From: Planctomycetaceae bacterium
GTDB taxonomy: Bacteria > Planctomycetota > Planctomycetia > Planctomycetales > Planctomycetaceae
NCBI GenBank assembly: GCA_021732785.1
Contig: JAKFUG010000023.1
Coordinates: forward strand, 121,426-185,425
Direction: 5' to 3'
Length of the DNA stretch: 64,000 nt
The notes under the pieces are model-generated. The model was not told where the DNA came from. It ran no database searches and worked only from the letters and a program-made list of their open reading frames with translations. Shown here piece after piece: positions 1-8,441 of the stretch (its first letter is position 1; each line of letters starts with the position of its first letter). Position numbers and translations under genes: made by a program.

Positions 1-928
1 ACGATTCGCGCGCGCCGTGCTCACGGTCCATCCCCGAATCTTCCCATTCGACCGACAATGGGCCCTGATACTTCGCAGCATTGAGCGCGCGGATGATTTC
101 CTCGAACTGCACGCCGCCGCGACCGACGCTGCGGAAGTCCCAACCGCGGCGGGCATCGCCGAACGACAAGTGGCTGGCAAGGATGCCGCTCTTGCCGTTG
201 AGCGTGACCTTCGCGTCCTTCATGTGGACGTGATAAATGCGGTCCGGGAACGCGCGGATGAACTCGACGGGATCAACGCCTTGCCAAATCAAATGGCTCG
301 GGTCGAAGTTGAAACCGAATTCTTCGCGACGATCCAGCGCCTGCAGCGCCCGTTCGGCCGTGTAGATATCGAAGGCGATTTCCGTCGGATGGACTTCCAG
401 CGCGAACTTGACGCCGCATTCCTGGAAGACATCGAGAATCGGATTCCAGCGGTCCGCGAGGAGTTGGAACCCGGCGTCGTACATCGATTTCGGCGTCGGC
501 GGGAAATCGTAAATCAGATGCCAGACACTGCTGCCGGTGAAGCCGTTGACGATGCCGATACCGAGCTTCTTCGCGGCGCGGGCGGTGTTCTTCATCTCTT
601 CGGCGGCGCGCTGGTTCACGCCTTCCGGCTTGCCGTCGCCCCACACATATGGTGGGAGAATCGTCTTGTGGCGGGCATCGATATTGTCGAGCACCGCTTG
701 CCCGACGAGATGGTTCGAAATCGCGAAGACCTGCAGGTCGTACTTTTCTAGAAGCTCACGCTTGCGGGCACAGTAGCCGTCGTCGGACAGGGCCTTGTCG
801 ACTTCAAAGTGGTCGCCCCAGCAGGCCAGTTCGAGACCGTCGTAGCCGAAGTCCTTGGCCTTCTTGCAGAGTTCTTCCAGCTTGAGATCGGCCCATTGAC
901 CGGTAAACAGCGTGACGGGACGGCCCAT
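1..928 (-). CDS. Sugar phosphate isomerase/epimerase, C-terminus cut by window edge
   Basis: Predicted TIM-barrel isomerase/epimerase of the AP-endonuclease family 2 (xylose-isomerase-like) superfamily, expanded in planctomycetes and usually assigned to cytoplasmic sugar or inositol metabolism. The frame starts at an ATG whose complement is at 926-928 and stays open for 309 codons to position 1, so the stop lies outside the window. Supporting segments are the start [46 protein letters not shown] and, near the edge, [15 protein letters not shown], the usual metal/substrate-site layout of the family (acidic and His residues at strand ends). Substrate cannot be told from sequence. It reads leftward, as does the ThuA gene upstream of it, but a 230-base palindromic repeat region separates them. 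Confidence 0.85.
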   Translation of the reverse strand, partial: MGRPVTLFTGQWADLKLEELCKKAKDFGYDGLELACWGDHFEVDKALSDDGYCARKRELLEKYDLQVFAISNHLVGQAVLDNIDARHKTILPPYVWGDGKPEGVNQRAAEEMKNTARAAKKLGIGIVNGFTGSSVWHLIYDFPPTPKSMYDAGFQLLADRWNPILDVFQECGVKFALEVHPTEIAFDIYTAERALQALDRREEFGFNFDPSHLIWQGVDPVEFIRAFPDRIYHVHMKDAKVTLNGKSGILASHLSFGDARRGWDFRSVGRGGVQFEEIIRALNAAKYQGPLSVEWEDSGMDREHGARES

Positions 929-1026
929 CGATCGGATTCCTTGTTGTGTGTTCTGAAGAGGGGAGACACCCAGCGCGCGGCGAGCTTTGACGGTAAAAAT
1001 CCGCCGGGGGAAAGTCAAACGTCCCT

Positions 1027-1149
1027 CGTTCCCATGCTCCGCGTGGGAACGGACGGTCGCGACGCTCTGCGTCGCAACGAGCGTTTCAATCGGCATCCCT
1101 ACGACGCGGAGCGTCGCAGCCCTGCGTTCCCACGCGGAGCATGGGAACG
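1027..1149. repeat. Long palindromic repeat with 25-bp perfect arms
   Basis: Two 25-base arms, 1027-1051 and 1125-1149, are exact reverse complements (core TCCCATGCTCCGCGTGGGAA). An inner imperfect pair (GCGACGCTCTGCGTCGC and GACGCGGAGCGTCGC) makes a long foldback. It fills the gap between two leftward genes. No coding signal is seen in 929-1161. Confidence 0.8.
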
Positions 1150-1161
1150 AGTTGGAAGCCG

Positions 1162-2058
1162 CTACGGTGCCGACTTTCGTTGGCTCAGCGCGTCCGGCTT
1201 CGGGAAATCTTCGGGAACCGGTTGGGTCACTGCGCCCGTCGCAGCCCATTCCACACCGCGCTGGAACGTCGTGATGAAACCGACGCATTCCTGCGAGTAA
1301 TCGCCGTGGCCGAGGGCGGTGTGAAAGACGCGGCCTTTGCCGAATTTCACCGCCATCAACATCGGTTCGTGACGGCCGGTCCCGCCGTGTTTCGGATCGG
1401 CAAACGCGGTGGCCAACACCTGCATGTTCGCCGCCGGGCCACGGAGTTTATCGTACAGTTCATCTTTCACATGCAGCCATTCCCGCGGCAAACCTTTCGT
1501 GATCGGGTGCTCGGCGTCGCGGGTGATCACCGTGAAATCGTGCTGGGCACCGTGGCTGCCGCCGGGGCCTTTCGATTCGTCGCGAACGATGCTGCCGTCG
1601 TCTTTTGCGTAGACATACGGGCCGCTCTTTTCATTGCGGCCGCCCCAGCCGCCGAGGCCGATCATTTCGTTGTATTCGGGCCATTCAGGGAAGGAATTGT
1701 CGGCGGCGTGGACGACGACAAAGCCGCCGCCGTTTTTCACGAACTCGGCGAACTTCTTTTGCGTCTCCGCGGGCCAGGCCGCGCCGTTGTAGTTCGAGAT
1801 GACGACGGCGTACTTCGAGAAGTCCGGGGCGAAATTTTCATCGGTTCCCTTCGCCGCGGTGGTGGCGACATCGACCGTGAAGAGCCCCGTTTCTTCGAGG
1901 TACTTCTTCATCATCTGCGTGGTTTTGGGCCAGATGCCGTGATTGTTCTGGCCGTCAACAATCAACGCGGCCTTCTTTTCCGCCGCCGCGGCAGTCAGTG
2001 CCGTCGTGGCGATGAAGCCCAGAAACAGAAACGTCCAACCGAGCGAGGCGCGTCGCAT
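1162..2058 (-). CDS. Secreted ThuA-domain protein
   Basis: A 298-residue protein with a signal peptide (residues about 1-26, ending TTALTAAAA) followed by a ThuA-type, class I glutamine amidotransferase-like fold. Family features visible are [14 protein letters not shown] after the signal, [14 protein letters not shown] (the HAA...W segment typical of ThuA), [18 protein letters not shown], and [13 protein letters not shown] near the C-terminus. ThuA proteins are linked to trehalose and related sugar use, and planctomycetes carry many exported copies whose substrates are unknown. Export suggests work on environmental or periplasmic carbohydrate. The neighbour on the same strand is a sugar isomerase/epimerase, which fits carbohydrate metabolism without proving a shared pathway. 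Confidence 0.88.
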   Translation of the reverse strand: MRRASLGWTFLFLGFIATTALTAAAAEKKAALIVDGQNNHGIWPKTTQMMKKYLEETGLFTVDVATTAAKGTDENFAPDFSKYAVVISNYNGAAWPAETQKKFAEFVKNGGGFVVVHAADNSFPEWPEYNEMIGLGGWGGRNEKSGPYVYAKDDGSIVRDESKGPGGSHGAQHDFTVITRDAEHPITKGLPREWLHVKDELYDKLRGPAANMQVLATAFADPKHGGTGRHEPMLMAVKFGKGRVFHTALGHGDYSQECVGFITTFQRGVEWAATGAVTQPVPEDFPKPDALSQRKSAP

Positions 2059-2809
2059 GCTGTGTGCTCCCGAAAGTGTCGATCCGAATGGAAATGATAC
2101 TATACCGCGGAGTCACGGGCTGCCCAAGGATGGCTACGTCGGGTATTCATTGATTGGTGCATCCTGTGTTTGCCGGGGAACACCCGTGAACAATTCCGGA
2201 CTCTGGAGCCCCAACGGGGGTGATATTCGATAGCCCAGCCCGAGGTCTTCCGAAGGGCTGGGTTCGCGATCGCCCGGCACACCAGCCCCACCGGGGCGCG
2301 ACTCTTTCCGAACAACACCGTCGCGCCCCGGTGGGGCTGGGCCATGCCCTCCGATCCGTTGACCCAGGGCTGCGCGAAGACGCTGCGCCCTGGGCTATCG
2401 AATTGCGCCCTCATTCGGGGCTGAAGACCAACTTTTCTGTGACCACCAGTCTCCAGATGCACCCTTCACTGATTGGACATGTTCTTAAAAACCCGGATCT
2501 CGATCGCACTCAAGGACGATCATCGGCAAAGCGGCAAGCGTGTTGGGGGCTGATTTGGCACAGCGGTTGCGTTGATCGTGTGGCGGTTTCGCCACGCCTT
2601 GGCAAAGTCGGCATCCTGTGAAGTGCGAAGGTCTGCCGAGGCGAACAGTCGCGCCGGTTGTGCGGACCCAATTCATGGCGATTCGGCAACATGCGCGGCT
2701 TCCATCGGGCATCGCCGCCGCTACGGGGTAGATTTCGTCACCGGAGAATTGTCACTTTCACCTCTGGCGATGTGTCAAATTTGCAATCGCCCGACGGTAC
2801 GGTTTGACT
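2059..2809. other. Non-coding gap between divergent genes
   Basis: This 750-base stretch separates the leftward ThuA gene from a rightward secreted-protein gene. It contains the palindromic repeat at 2225-2403. From 2404 to 2809 I see no convincing gene, RNA or terminator; short open frames on both strands lack family features. Promoters for both flanking genes should lie here but no clear pair of hexamers stands out. Confidence 0.5.
2225..2403. repeat. Nested palindromic repeat
   Basis: Outer 14-base arms (2225-2238 and 2390-2403, ATTCGATAGCCCAG and its complement) enclose inner 20-base perfect arms (2282-2301 and 2321-2340, core CCCACCGGGGCGCGA). The two nested inverted repeats make one extended foldback. 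Confidence 0.75.
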
Positions 2810-4219
2810 ATGCGTCCTATTCCCTCCACATCGCGAAGTCTGCCAGCCGCACGAGTCATCGTCGGGACATGGCTGTCTTTGATGGCGCTCACGTTGACGG
2901 CGTCGGCTCAGGTGCCGAAAATCGCGCGCGTTCCGGATGCCGCACCGCTACCCGCCGGTCCGCCGATCGGTCATTTCAATCTGCATCTCGTCGCCACCGA
3001 GGAATGGTTGAATCGCGTGATTGCCCGCAACGATGTCACCGAAGGTGTGGTGAATGATTGCATCCTGGGGGCGAAAGTCGACGGTCAGCAGATCACCAAT
3101 TCATCCCTGCGGCTGGATATTCGCCCCTCGGATGATCAGATCGCCGCGACGTTTGTGCTCGATGGTACGGTCTGCACGCAAACCCGTGGGTTGACCGAAC
3201 AGGCGACCATCTTTTCGCGGGGGCAGCAGAAATTTCAGGCGAAGAAGGACCTCTTCTTCGACGGCATGTCGTTTTCAACGCGTCACGCCGTGGTCAGCGT
3301 CCGGGCGCACAACGAGAATCTGGGGGTGTCGACCCGGTTCGATGGGACGCCGCTCCAACCGCTGATTTCGCAGTTCGTGCTGCAAGCGGCCGAACAACGC
3401 CGCCCCGCCGCCGAAGAGTTGGCCCGGAACAAGGTGGCCGATCGCATCTACCCGCGGTTCGACAAGGACGTCGACGATCAGTTATCGGCCGCGAATCAGC
3501 AGTTGGAAACCGTCGTCCGCAAACGATTGAACGAACTCGGAATCATGCCGTCGGCCCAGCGTTGCCGGTCGACCGAGAATGAACTGCACTACGCCTGCCG
3601 AGTTGCCGCGGACGCCGATCCGTTCGAGATCGTGTCGCCATCAACGCCGTTGTTGGGCAATCACGGGCTGCGGCTGTATGTCCACTCGTCCCTTTTCGAT
3701 GCCGCGGCGTTGAAGGCCGGTCTGGCGGGTTTGAACACGTCGGACAAACAGCTTGACCGGATGTTGAAGCAACTCGGTTTGTCGGCGAGTGATCGCGACG
3801 AGGCGGGTCGCCCGGCGGGGATCGAAACCAACATCGAGTTCGATTCGCAACGGCCGCTGACCGTGATTTTCGACAATGACGAAATGGTGGTCGAACTCCG
3901 CGCCAAATTGCGACCGGCGGGACAGGCGTTGTTGCCGCCGTTGACTCTGTCGCTGCCGTTTCGCGTTGTGGAGCAGGATGGGCAGCGATGGCTGCGACCG
4001 GGGCTGGTCGGCATCGCCGCTCGGGGCGAAGACGGGCGACCTGCAGCCCCACTAGCACCGGCGATTGAAACGTTGGTACGACAGGCCATTTCGTCCAGTC
4101 TGCAGGACGTTCCGCTCCCCGCAATGATTCCGGAGTCGGCGTGGATGGCCGGGAAAGCGCCGCCAAAGTTCACCAGTCTCCGTTTCCGCGATGGCTGGAT
4201 GGCAATCGGGCTCGACTGA
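2810..4219 (+). CDS. Secreted protein of unknown function
   Basis: A 469-residue protein I do not recognise as a named family. The ATG at 2810 is preferred over a TTG two codons upstream because it gives a normal signal peptide: basic start, hydrophobic stretch VIVGTWLSLMALTLTA, cleavage near SAQ at about 32-34. The mature part has no membrane segment or enzyme motif. It begins with a conserved-looking GHFNLHLVATEEWLNRVIAR, has a charged helical segment at about 200-245 and ends with hydrophobic beta-like strands (LLPPLTLSLPFRVV) and FTSLRFRDGWMAIGLD. The pattern of amphipathic strands could fit a periplasmic lipid-binding or surface protein, but that is only an impression. It stands alone, followed by a repeat and the rpsO promoter. 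Confidence 0.7.
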   Translation: MRPIPSTSRSLPAARVIVGTWLSLMALTLTASAQVPKIARVPDAAPLPAGPPIGHFNLHLVATEEWLNRVIARNDVTEGVVNDCILGAKVDGQQITNSSLRLDIRPSDDQIAATFVLDGTVCTQTRGLTEQATIFSRGQQKFQAKKDLFFDGMSFSTRHAVVSVRAHNENLGVSTRFDGTPLQPLISQFVLQAAEQRRPAAEELARNKVADRIYPRFDKDVDDQLSAANQQLETVVRKRLNELGIMPSAQRCRSTENELHYACRVAADADPFEIVSPSTPLLGNHGLRLYVHSSLFDAAALKAGLAGLNTSDKQLDRMLKQLGLSASDRDEAGRPAGIETNIEFDSQRPLTVIFDNDEMVVELRAKLRPAGQALLPPLTLSLPFRVVEQDGQRWLRPGLVGIAARGEDGRPAAPLAPAIETLVRQAISSSLQDVPLPAMIPESAWMAGKAPPKFTSLRFRDGWMAIGLD

Positions 4220-4260
4220 ACCGATCGATCTGTCGTGGGGGATCAGCGGAATTCAAAAGA

Positions 4261-4345
4261 GTCGGGGCAGGACCGAAGGGAAGCCCCGGAACAGACAGCG
4301 CTATTCTTTTCCGGGGCTTCGCGAGGACGCTCCAGCCCCGGCCAC
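4261..4345. repeat. Palindromic repeat, AGCCCCGG family, copy 1
   Basis: Inner arms AAGCCCCGGA (4281-4290) and CCGGGGCTTC (4311-4320), with outer near-complementary ends (GTCGGGGCAGGACC and TCCAGCCCCGGCC). The same element recurs at 8070-8158 and 51325-51407. Confidence 0.75.
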
Positions 4346-4447
4346 CCACCGCGTAAAGTGTTTCACGGTGTTCACGAAGACACTGGCAGGCACATATCAT
4401 GGGACGCGAAACCGCAATGCGGAGAAACGAGTCGGTTCCCCGGATGG

Positions 4448-4475
4448 TTGAAACTTTCGTAGAGATTGCTAGACT
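4448..4475 (+). promoter_or_regulatory. Predicted sigma70-type promoter of rpsO-pnp
   Basis: A TTGAAA box (4448-4453), a 16-base spacer and TAGACT (4470-4475), with an extended -10 TG at 4467-4468. It lies about 125 bases before the rpsO start with no other gene in between. Placement and match are good; no experimental support. Confidence 0.55.
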
Positions 4476-4600
4476 CTGACCTTGGACAAAACGGAAAAGG
4501 TGTACTGGCCGGGGACTGGAGATCCCGCCCGTTGCAATTCTGTAGCGGATGAATTCTCATAAGTCGTTGTATACCAGCCAGTTGAGGACATGGGTTAGCG

Positions 4601-4870
4601 ATGTCGATTACGAAAGAGCGGAAGACCGAGTTGATCCGCGAGTATCAGCGCGGCGACGCCGACACCGGTTCGGCGGAAGTGCAGATTGCCGTCTTGTCGC
4701 AGCGGATCACCCAGTTGACGGACCATTTGAAGGGTCACGTCAAGGATCACGCGGGACGCCGGGGACTGCTCATGCTCGTGAGCAAGCGCCGTCGGCTGCT
4801 TGACTATCTCAAGAACAGCACGCCGCCGCGTTACTTTGCGGTGATCGAAAAAGTCGGTCTCCGAAAGTAG
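4601..4870 (+). CDS. rpsO: 30S ribosomal protein S15
   Basis: The 89-residue product matches S15 over its full length: start [16 protein letters not shown], then [21 protein letters not shown], then [12 protein letters not shown] and [11 protein letters not shown]15 is a primary binder of the central domain of 16S rRNA and takes part in an intersubunit bridge. The length is the usual one. The gene is followed 211 bases later by pnp, an arrangement conserved across many bacteria. In Escherichia coli S15 represses its own translation through a structured leader; the leader here (about 4482-4600) was not modelled. Confidence 0.98.
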   Translation: MSITKERKTELIREYQRGDADTGSAEVQIAVLSQRITQLTDHLKGHVKDHAGRRGLLMLVSKRRRLLDYLKNSTPPRYFAVIEKVGLRK

Positions 4871-5081
4871 TCGGTGATACCCCTTGTCTTGTGGGAGGCC
4901 CCGCTGCACGACCAACTGAAGAGCGAATGGCTCGACAGTGGTTCGCGTGGTGAGTGGGCCTCTTTGGTCTTTTCCGGCGGGTCCGCGATCGCGGAATCAG
5001 GAATGGCCAGTTCGGGGCGTCATCGGGACGCCCCTTGCGAAGAGGCCCGCCGAAACATCATTACTTCGAGGAATCTGAACA
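4871..5081. promoter_or_regulatory. Structured rpsO-pnp intergenic leader
   Basis: The 211-base gap contains GAGGCCC (4893-4899) pairing with GGGCCTC (4957-4963) and a compact hairpin GGGGCGTC/GACGCCCC (5014-5021 with 5027-5034, five-base loop). The first could be an attenuator after rpsO. In E. coli the pnp leader is cut by RNase III and autoregulated by PNPase, so a processing role for these stems is a reasonable inference. Confidence 0.4.
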
Positions 5082-7211
5082 GTGAAAGTGACTTTGCAGC
5101 GTGAATTTGCCGGTCGGACGTTGACTCTGACCACGGGCGAAATGGCCAAACAGGCGGCGGGGGCCGTCAGCATTCAATTCGGTGATACCGTCGTCTTCGT
5201 TGCCGCCCAGAACGGCCCATCCCGCCCAGGCACCGACTTCTTCCCCCTCACTTGCGACTACCGCGAACGATTCGCCGCGGCGGGAAAATTCCCCGGCGGC
5301 TTCATCAAGCGTGAAGGCCGTCCGACGACCCGCGAAATTCTCACATCGCGGTTGACCGACCGCCCCATCCGCCCGCTCTTCCCGGAATCGTACATCGAAG
5401 AAGTGCAGGTGATGTCGAACGTCCTGGCGTGCGACCAGGAAAACGATCCGGACGTGCTGTCGATCATCGGTGCCAGCGCCGCGTTGTGTCTCGCCCCGGT
5501 GCCGTTTCAAGGTCCGATTGGGGCCGTTCGCGTCGGCATGATCGATGGTGAATTCAAGCTGTTGCCAACCAAGACCGATCTCACCAAGAGCACGCTCGAT
5601 CTGATCGTTGCCGGCAACCGCGCGTCGGTGTTGATGATCGAAGGCTTCGGTCAACAGCTCCCGGAAGACGTGATGGGCGACGCGATCATGTTCGCGCATC
5701 GGGCCATCGTCGAACTCTGCGATATGCAGGAAGAGTTCATCCGCCAGACCGGCGTCGTGCGGTTGGTCCCCGGACCGGTCGTGGTGAATCCGTTCGAGTC
5801 CGTTTTGCACGAAAAAGCTTACGGCAAGCTGCGCGAGGCCATGCAGTCTCCGGTGAAAGCCGAGCGCCATGCCGGTGCCAAAGGCGTGAAGACCGGGCTC
5901 CTCGAAGAGTTCTTCCCCGAAGGGGGCGAGCCGAACACCATCGGCACGAAGGAACAATTCGGTGCCGCGTTCTATGCCATGGAAGCGAAAGTCGTTCGCG
6001 ACCTGATCCTCGAAGGCAAGCGCCTCGACGGCCGCACTCCCGGCGATCTCCGCGCGGTTTCGTGCGCCGCGTCGGTGTTGCCGCTGGTTCACGGTTCGGC
6101 TCTGTTCACCCGTGGTGAAACGCAATCGCTGGCCACGGTCGTCCTCGGTACCGTCCGCGATGTCCAGCGCGTCGATGGCCCATTCGCCGATTACGACAAG
6201 CGGTTCATGCTCGATTACAACTTCCCGTCGTACTCCGTCGGAGAATGCCGTCCGATCCGTGGCCCCGGTCGCCGCGAAATCGGTCACGGCGCGCTCGCCG
6301 AACGCTCGGTCCAATGGGTGTTGCCGCCGGAAGAAAAGTTCCCGTACACGCTGCGGGTGATTTCGGACATCATGGAATCAAACGGCAGCAGTTCGATGGC
6401 GTCGGTCTGTAGCGCGACCCTCGCGCTGATGGACGCCGGTGTGCCTATCACGCAACCCGTCGCGGGCATTTCAATCGGTCTCGTCAAAGACAAAGACCGT
6501 TTCACCCTGCTCACCGACATCATGGGCGACGAAGACCACTTCGGCGACATGGACTTCAAAGTCGCCGGGACGCAAAAGGGTGTCACCGGGATTCAGCTCG
6601 ACCTGAAGATCGACGGCATCAACGAAGAGATCATCCGCAAGACGCTCGAACAAGCCCGCGGGGCCCGTATCGAGTTGCTCAAGACGATGCTCACCGCCAT
6701 CCGCCGCCCCCGTTCGGACATCGCCGCTTCCGCACCGCGGTTGCTCCGGACGAAGATCGATCCCTCGAAGATCGGCCTGCTCATCGGACCGGGCGGCAAG
6801 AACATCCGCGCGATTCAGGAAGACACCGGGACCACCATCGACATTCAGGACGATGGTACGGTCATCATCGCCTGCCCGAATGCCGCTGGGGCTCAAGATG
6901 CTCTGGCTCGTGTCGAAGCGATCGCCGAAGAAATCAAGGTCGGCCGCATCTACAACGGGACCGTCAATTCGATCAAGGATTTCGGCGTGTTCGTCGAAAT
7001 TGCTCCGGGCAAAGACGGGCTGTGTCATATCAGCGAACTGGCGGAAGGCTTCGTCAAGCAGATTGAAGAAGTCTGCAAGCTGGGTGACAAGATCCCGGTG
7101 AAGGTGATTGCGGTCGACGATCAGAATCGCGTCAAGCTGTCGCGTCGTGCGGCCTTGGCCGATATGGCCGCCGCGAGCAATCCGCCGCCCGCCGATGCTC
7201 CCGCGAATTGA
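5082..7211 (+). CDS. pnp: Polyribonucleotide nucleotidyltransferase (PNPase)
   Basis: A phosphorolytic 3'-5' exoribonuclease that acts in RNA decay, usually as a trimer. The product is 709 residues, the normal length. Domain order is standard: first RNase PH core (about 1-220), helical linker, second RNase PH core (about 305-545, with FTRGETQSLATVVLG and the FGDMDFKVAGT segment), KH domain near 560 (GLLIGPGGKNIRAIQEDTG) and S1 domain from about 620 (YNGTVNSIKDFGVFVEIAPG) ending shortly before the C-terminus. The start is a GTG at 5082, preceded by a CGAGGAA ribosome-binding site; no ATG fits better because homology begins at residue 1 (MKVTLQREFAGR). It is followed by a strong intrinsic terminator. 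Confidence 0.98.
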   Translation: MKVTLQREFAGRTLTLTTGEMAKQAAGAVSIQFGDTVVFVAAQNGPSRPGTDFFPLTCDYRERFAAAGKFPGGFIKREGRPTTREILTSRLTDRPIRPLFPESYIEEVQVMSNVLACDQENDPDVLSIIGASAALCLAPVPFQGPIGAVRVGMIDGEFKLLPTKTDLTKSTLDLIVAGNRASVLMIEGFGQQLPEDVMGDAIMFAHRAIVELCDMQEEFIRQTGVVRLVPGPVVVNPFESVLHEKAYGKLREAMQSPVKAERHAGAKGVKTGLLEEFFPEGGEPNTIGTKEQFGAAFYAMEAKVVRDLILEGKRLDGRTPGDLRAVSCAASVLPLVHGSALFTRGETQSLATVVLGTVRDVQRVDGPFADYDKRFMLDYNFPSYSVGECRPIRGPGRREIGHGALAERSVQWVLPPEEKFPYTLRVISDIMESNGSSSMASVCSATLALMDAGVPITQPVAGISIGLVKDKDRFTLLTDIMGDEDHFGDMDFKVAGTQKGVTGIQLDLKIDGINEEIIRKTLEQARGARIELLKTMLTAIRRPRSDIAASAPRLLRTKIDPSKIGLLIGPGGKNIRAIQEDTGTTIDIQDDGTVIIACPNAAGAQDALARVEAIAEEIKVGRIYNGTVNSIKDFGVFVEIAPGKDGLCHISELAEGFVKQIEEVCKLGDKIPVKVIAVDDQNRVKLSRRAALADMAAASNPPPADAPAN

Positions 7212-7222
7212 GATCTGCACCG

Positions 7223-7260
7223 CATCCCGGCTGCTTCTTCGCAGCCGGGATGTTTGTTTT
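7223..7260 (+). terminator. Intrinsic terminator of pnp
   Basis: A perfect 12-bp stem (CATCCCGGCTGC at 7223-7234 with GCAGCCGGGATG at 7241-7252), loop TTCTTC and tail TTTGTTTTT, starting 12 bases after the pnp stop. It is one of the clearest terminators in the window. Confidence 0.9.
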
Positions 7261-7278
7261 TCACGCTGTGAAATACGA

Positions 7279-7300
7279 CCCAGGGATCAGAATCCCTGGG
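7279..7300. repeat. Short palindrome CCCAGGGAT/ATCCCTGGG
   Basis: Nine-base arms at 7279-7287 and 7292-7300, just before the ribosome-binding site of the kinase gene. The same arm pair occurs at 29923-29944, so it is treated as a small repeat family, though a local regulatory role is possible. Confidence 0.5.
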
Positions 7301-7321
7301 CTGCTTTCACGGAGTGCTCTC

Positions 7322-8044
7322 ATGCCCGACGAATCGCCGCCTGTTTCCGGTGATGCCGAACACTGGCGCACGCAGTACAACGAGATCGCCGCGTCCGCCG
7401 GGCGGTTGGCGCACGAGGTTCGCAATCCGCTCGGCACAATCGGTTTGAACCTCGAACTGCTCGAAGAAGAACTTCGCGACACCGATACGGCTCGCGATCG
7501 TCGCATGCACAAGAAAGTGCAGACGCTCCAGCGCGAATGCCAGCATCTCAATTTGATCGTGGAGAACTTCCTGCAGTTCGTGCGAACGGGGACCGCGGAT
7601 CGGTTGCCGGTGGTGCTGAACGATCTTGTCGGTGAATTTATCGAGGTCTTCCGTCCCGTGGCGGCGGCGCAGCATGTCGAGCTTGTGCCGCATTTAGCCG
7701 CGCAATTGGCACCCGTGCTGCTGGATGGCCGGATGTTTCGGCAGGTGCTGTTCAACCTTTGCCAGAACGCCTTGCACGCGATGCCGGACGGCGGACAGTT
7801 GGAGCTCTTCACCTATGAACGCGATGGTGAAGTCGTGCTGGAAATCATCGACACCGGCAAGGGAATGGACGAACGGACGCAATCCCGGATGTTCGATCCG
7901 TTTTTCACCACGAAAGACGGCGGCACCGGTCTGGGGCTCGCCACGGTGCAACGAATCGTGATGGCGCACGAGGGCCGCATCGAATGCGAATCCGCATTGA
8001 ATCGCGGGACCCGCTTCCGCATCCGGTTGCCCGTCGCGAGCTGA
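7322..8044 (+). CDS. NtrB-like histidine kinase without sensor domain
   Basis: A 240-residue histidine kinase: dimerisation/phosphoacceptor domain with H31 in RLAHEVRNPLGTIGLNLELL, then an HATPase domain with N box (FNLCQNALHAMPDG), G1 (DTGKGM), F box (FFTTKDG) and G2 (GTGLGLATV). The start is the ATG at 7322, preceded by GGAG at a good distance; an in-frame start further upstream would read through a palindrome. No PAS, GAF or membrane segment precedes the kinase core, so input must come through partners or the short N-terminus. The next gene is an NtrC-type activator, its likely phosphoacceptor, although two palindromic repeats lie between them. Confidence 0.9.
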   Translation: MPDESPPVSGDAEHWRTQYNEIAASAGRLAHEVRNPLGTIGLNLELLEEELRDTDTARDRRMHKKVQTLQRECQHLNLIVENFLQFVRTGTADRLPVVLNDLVGEFIEVFRPVAAAQHVELVPHLAAQLAPVLLDGRMFRQVLFNLCQNALHAMPDGGQLELFTYERDGEVVLEIIDTGKGMDERTQSRMFDPFFTTKDGGTGLGLATVQRIVMAHEGRIECESALNRGTRFRIRLPVAS

Positions 8045-8069
8045 TTCACGGCGTGTTCCTCGCTCGGTG

Positions 8070-8158
8070 GGTGGCCGGGGCTGGAGCGTACTCGCGAAGC
8101 CCCGGAATGGACAGCGCTGTCCGTTCCGGGGCTTCCCTTCGGTCCAGCCCCGGCCACC
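8070..8158. repeat. Palindromic repeat, AGCCCCGG family, copy 2
   Basis: Sixteen-base perfect outer arms (8070-8085 and 8143-8158, GGTGGCCGGGGCTGGA and complement) and inner arms GAAGCCCCGGAA with its complement around a GGACAGCGCTGTCC core. Closely related to 4261-4345 and 51325-51407. Confidence 0.85.
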
Positions 8159-8200
8159 CTGATACCGATCCTAACCATGAACAGCGCGTTGTGTGGAATC

Positions 8201-8260
8201 CGCTCCTCACGCGGAGCGTGATGGCCACCATCGTAGCCATCACGCTCCGCGTGAGGAGCG
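8201..8260. repeat. Palindromic repeat, ACGCGGAGCGTGATGGC family, copy 1
   Basis: Perfect 25-base arms at 8201-8225 and 8236-8260. The same core returns, with 32-base arms, at 34641-34779. With the preceding repeat it fills the 397-base gap between kinase and activator genes; the rest of the gap (8261-8441) shows no gene. Confidence 0.85.
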
Positions 8261-8441
8261 GCACGTTTCAAAACGCGCAAATGATTGCTGGAATGCGGAT
8301 CACTTGAAAACAGCGTTGGCCCGCGGGCCTCCGATCCCGCCGCGTGCAATCCACCCGTGCGACCGATACACTAACGGTGTCGATTTTTGCGCCTTCCCCG
8401 CGGCACATGGCCGTTGCTCCCTGATACTACAAGATCGCCCG

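Noticed and set aside
17..751. Long rightward frame antisense to the epimerase
   Set aside because: No domain features, and the reverse strand encodes a clear isomerase; GC-rich codons leave antisense frames open.
1141..2097. 318-codon rightward frame
   Set aside because: Exactly opposite the ThuA gene, with no family motif and Arg/His-rich composition.
2765..2790. sigma54-type promoter before the secreted unknown gene
   Set aside because: GG and GC elements are present but 15 bases apart, not the required 10.
5061..6314. 417-codon leftward frame opposite pnp
   Set aside because: PNPase on the other strand is certain; the frame has no recognisable protein.
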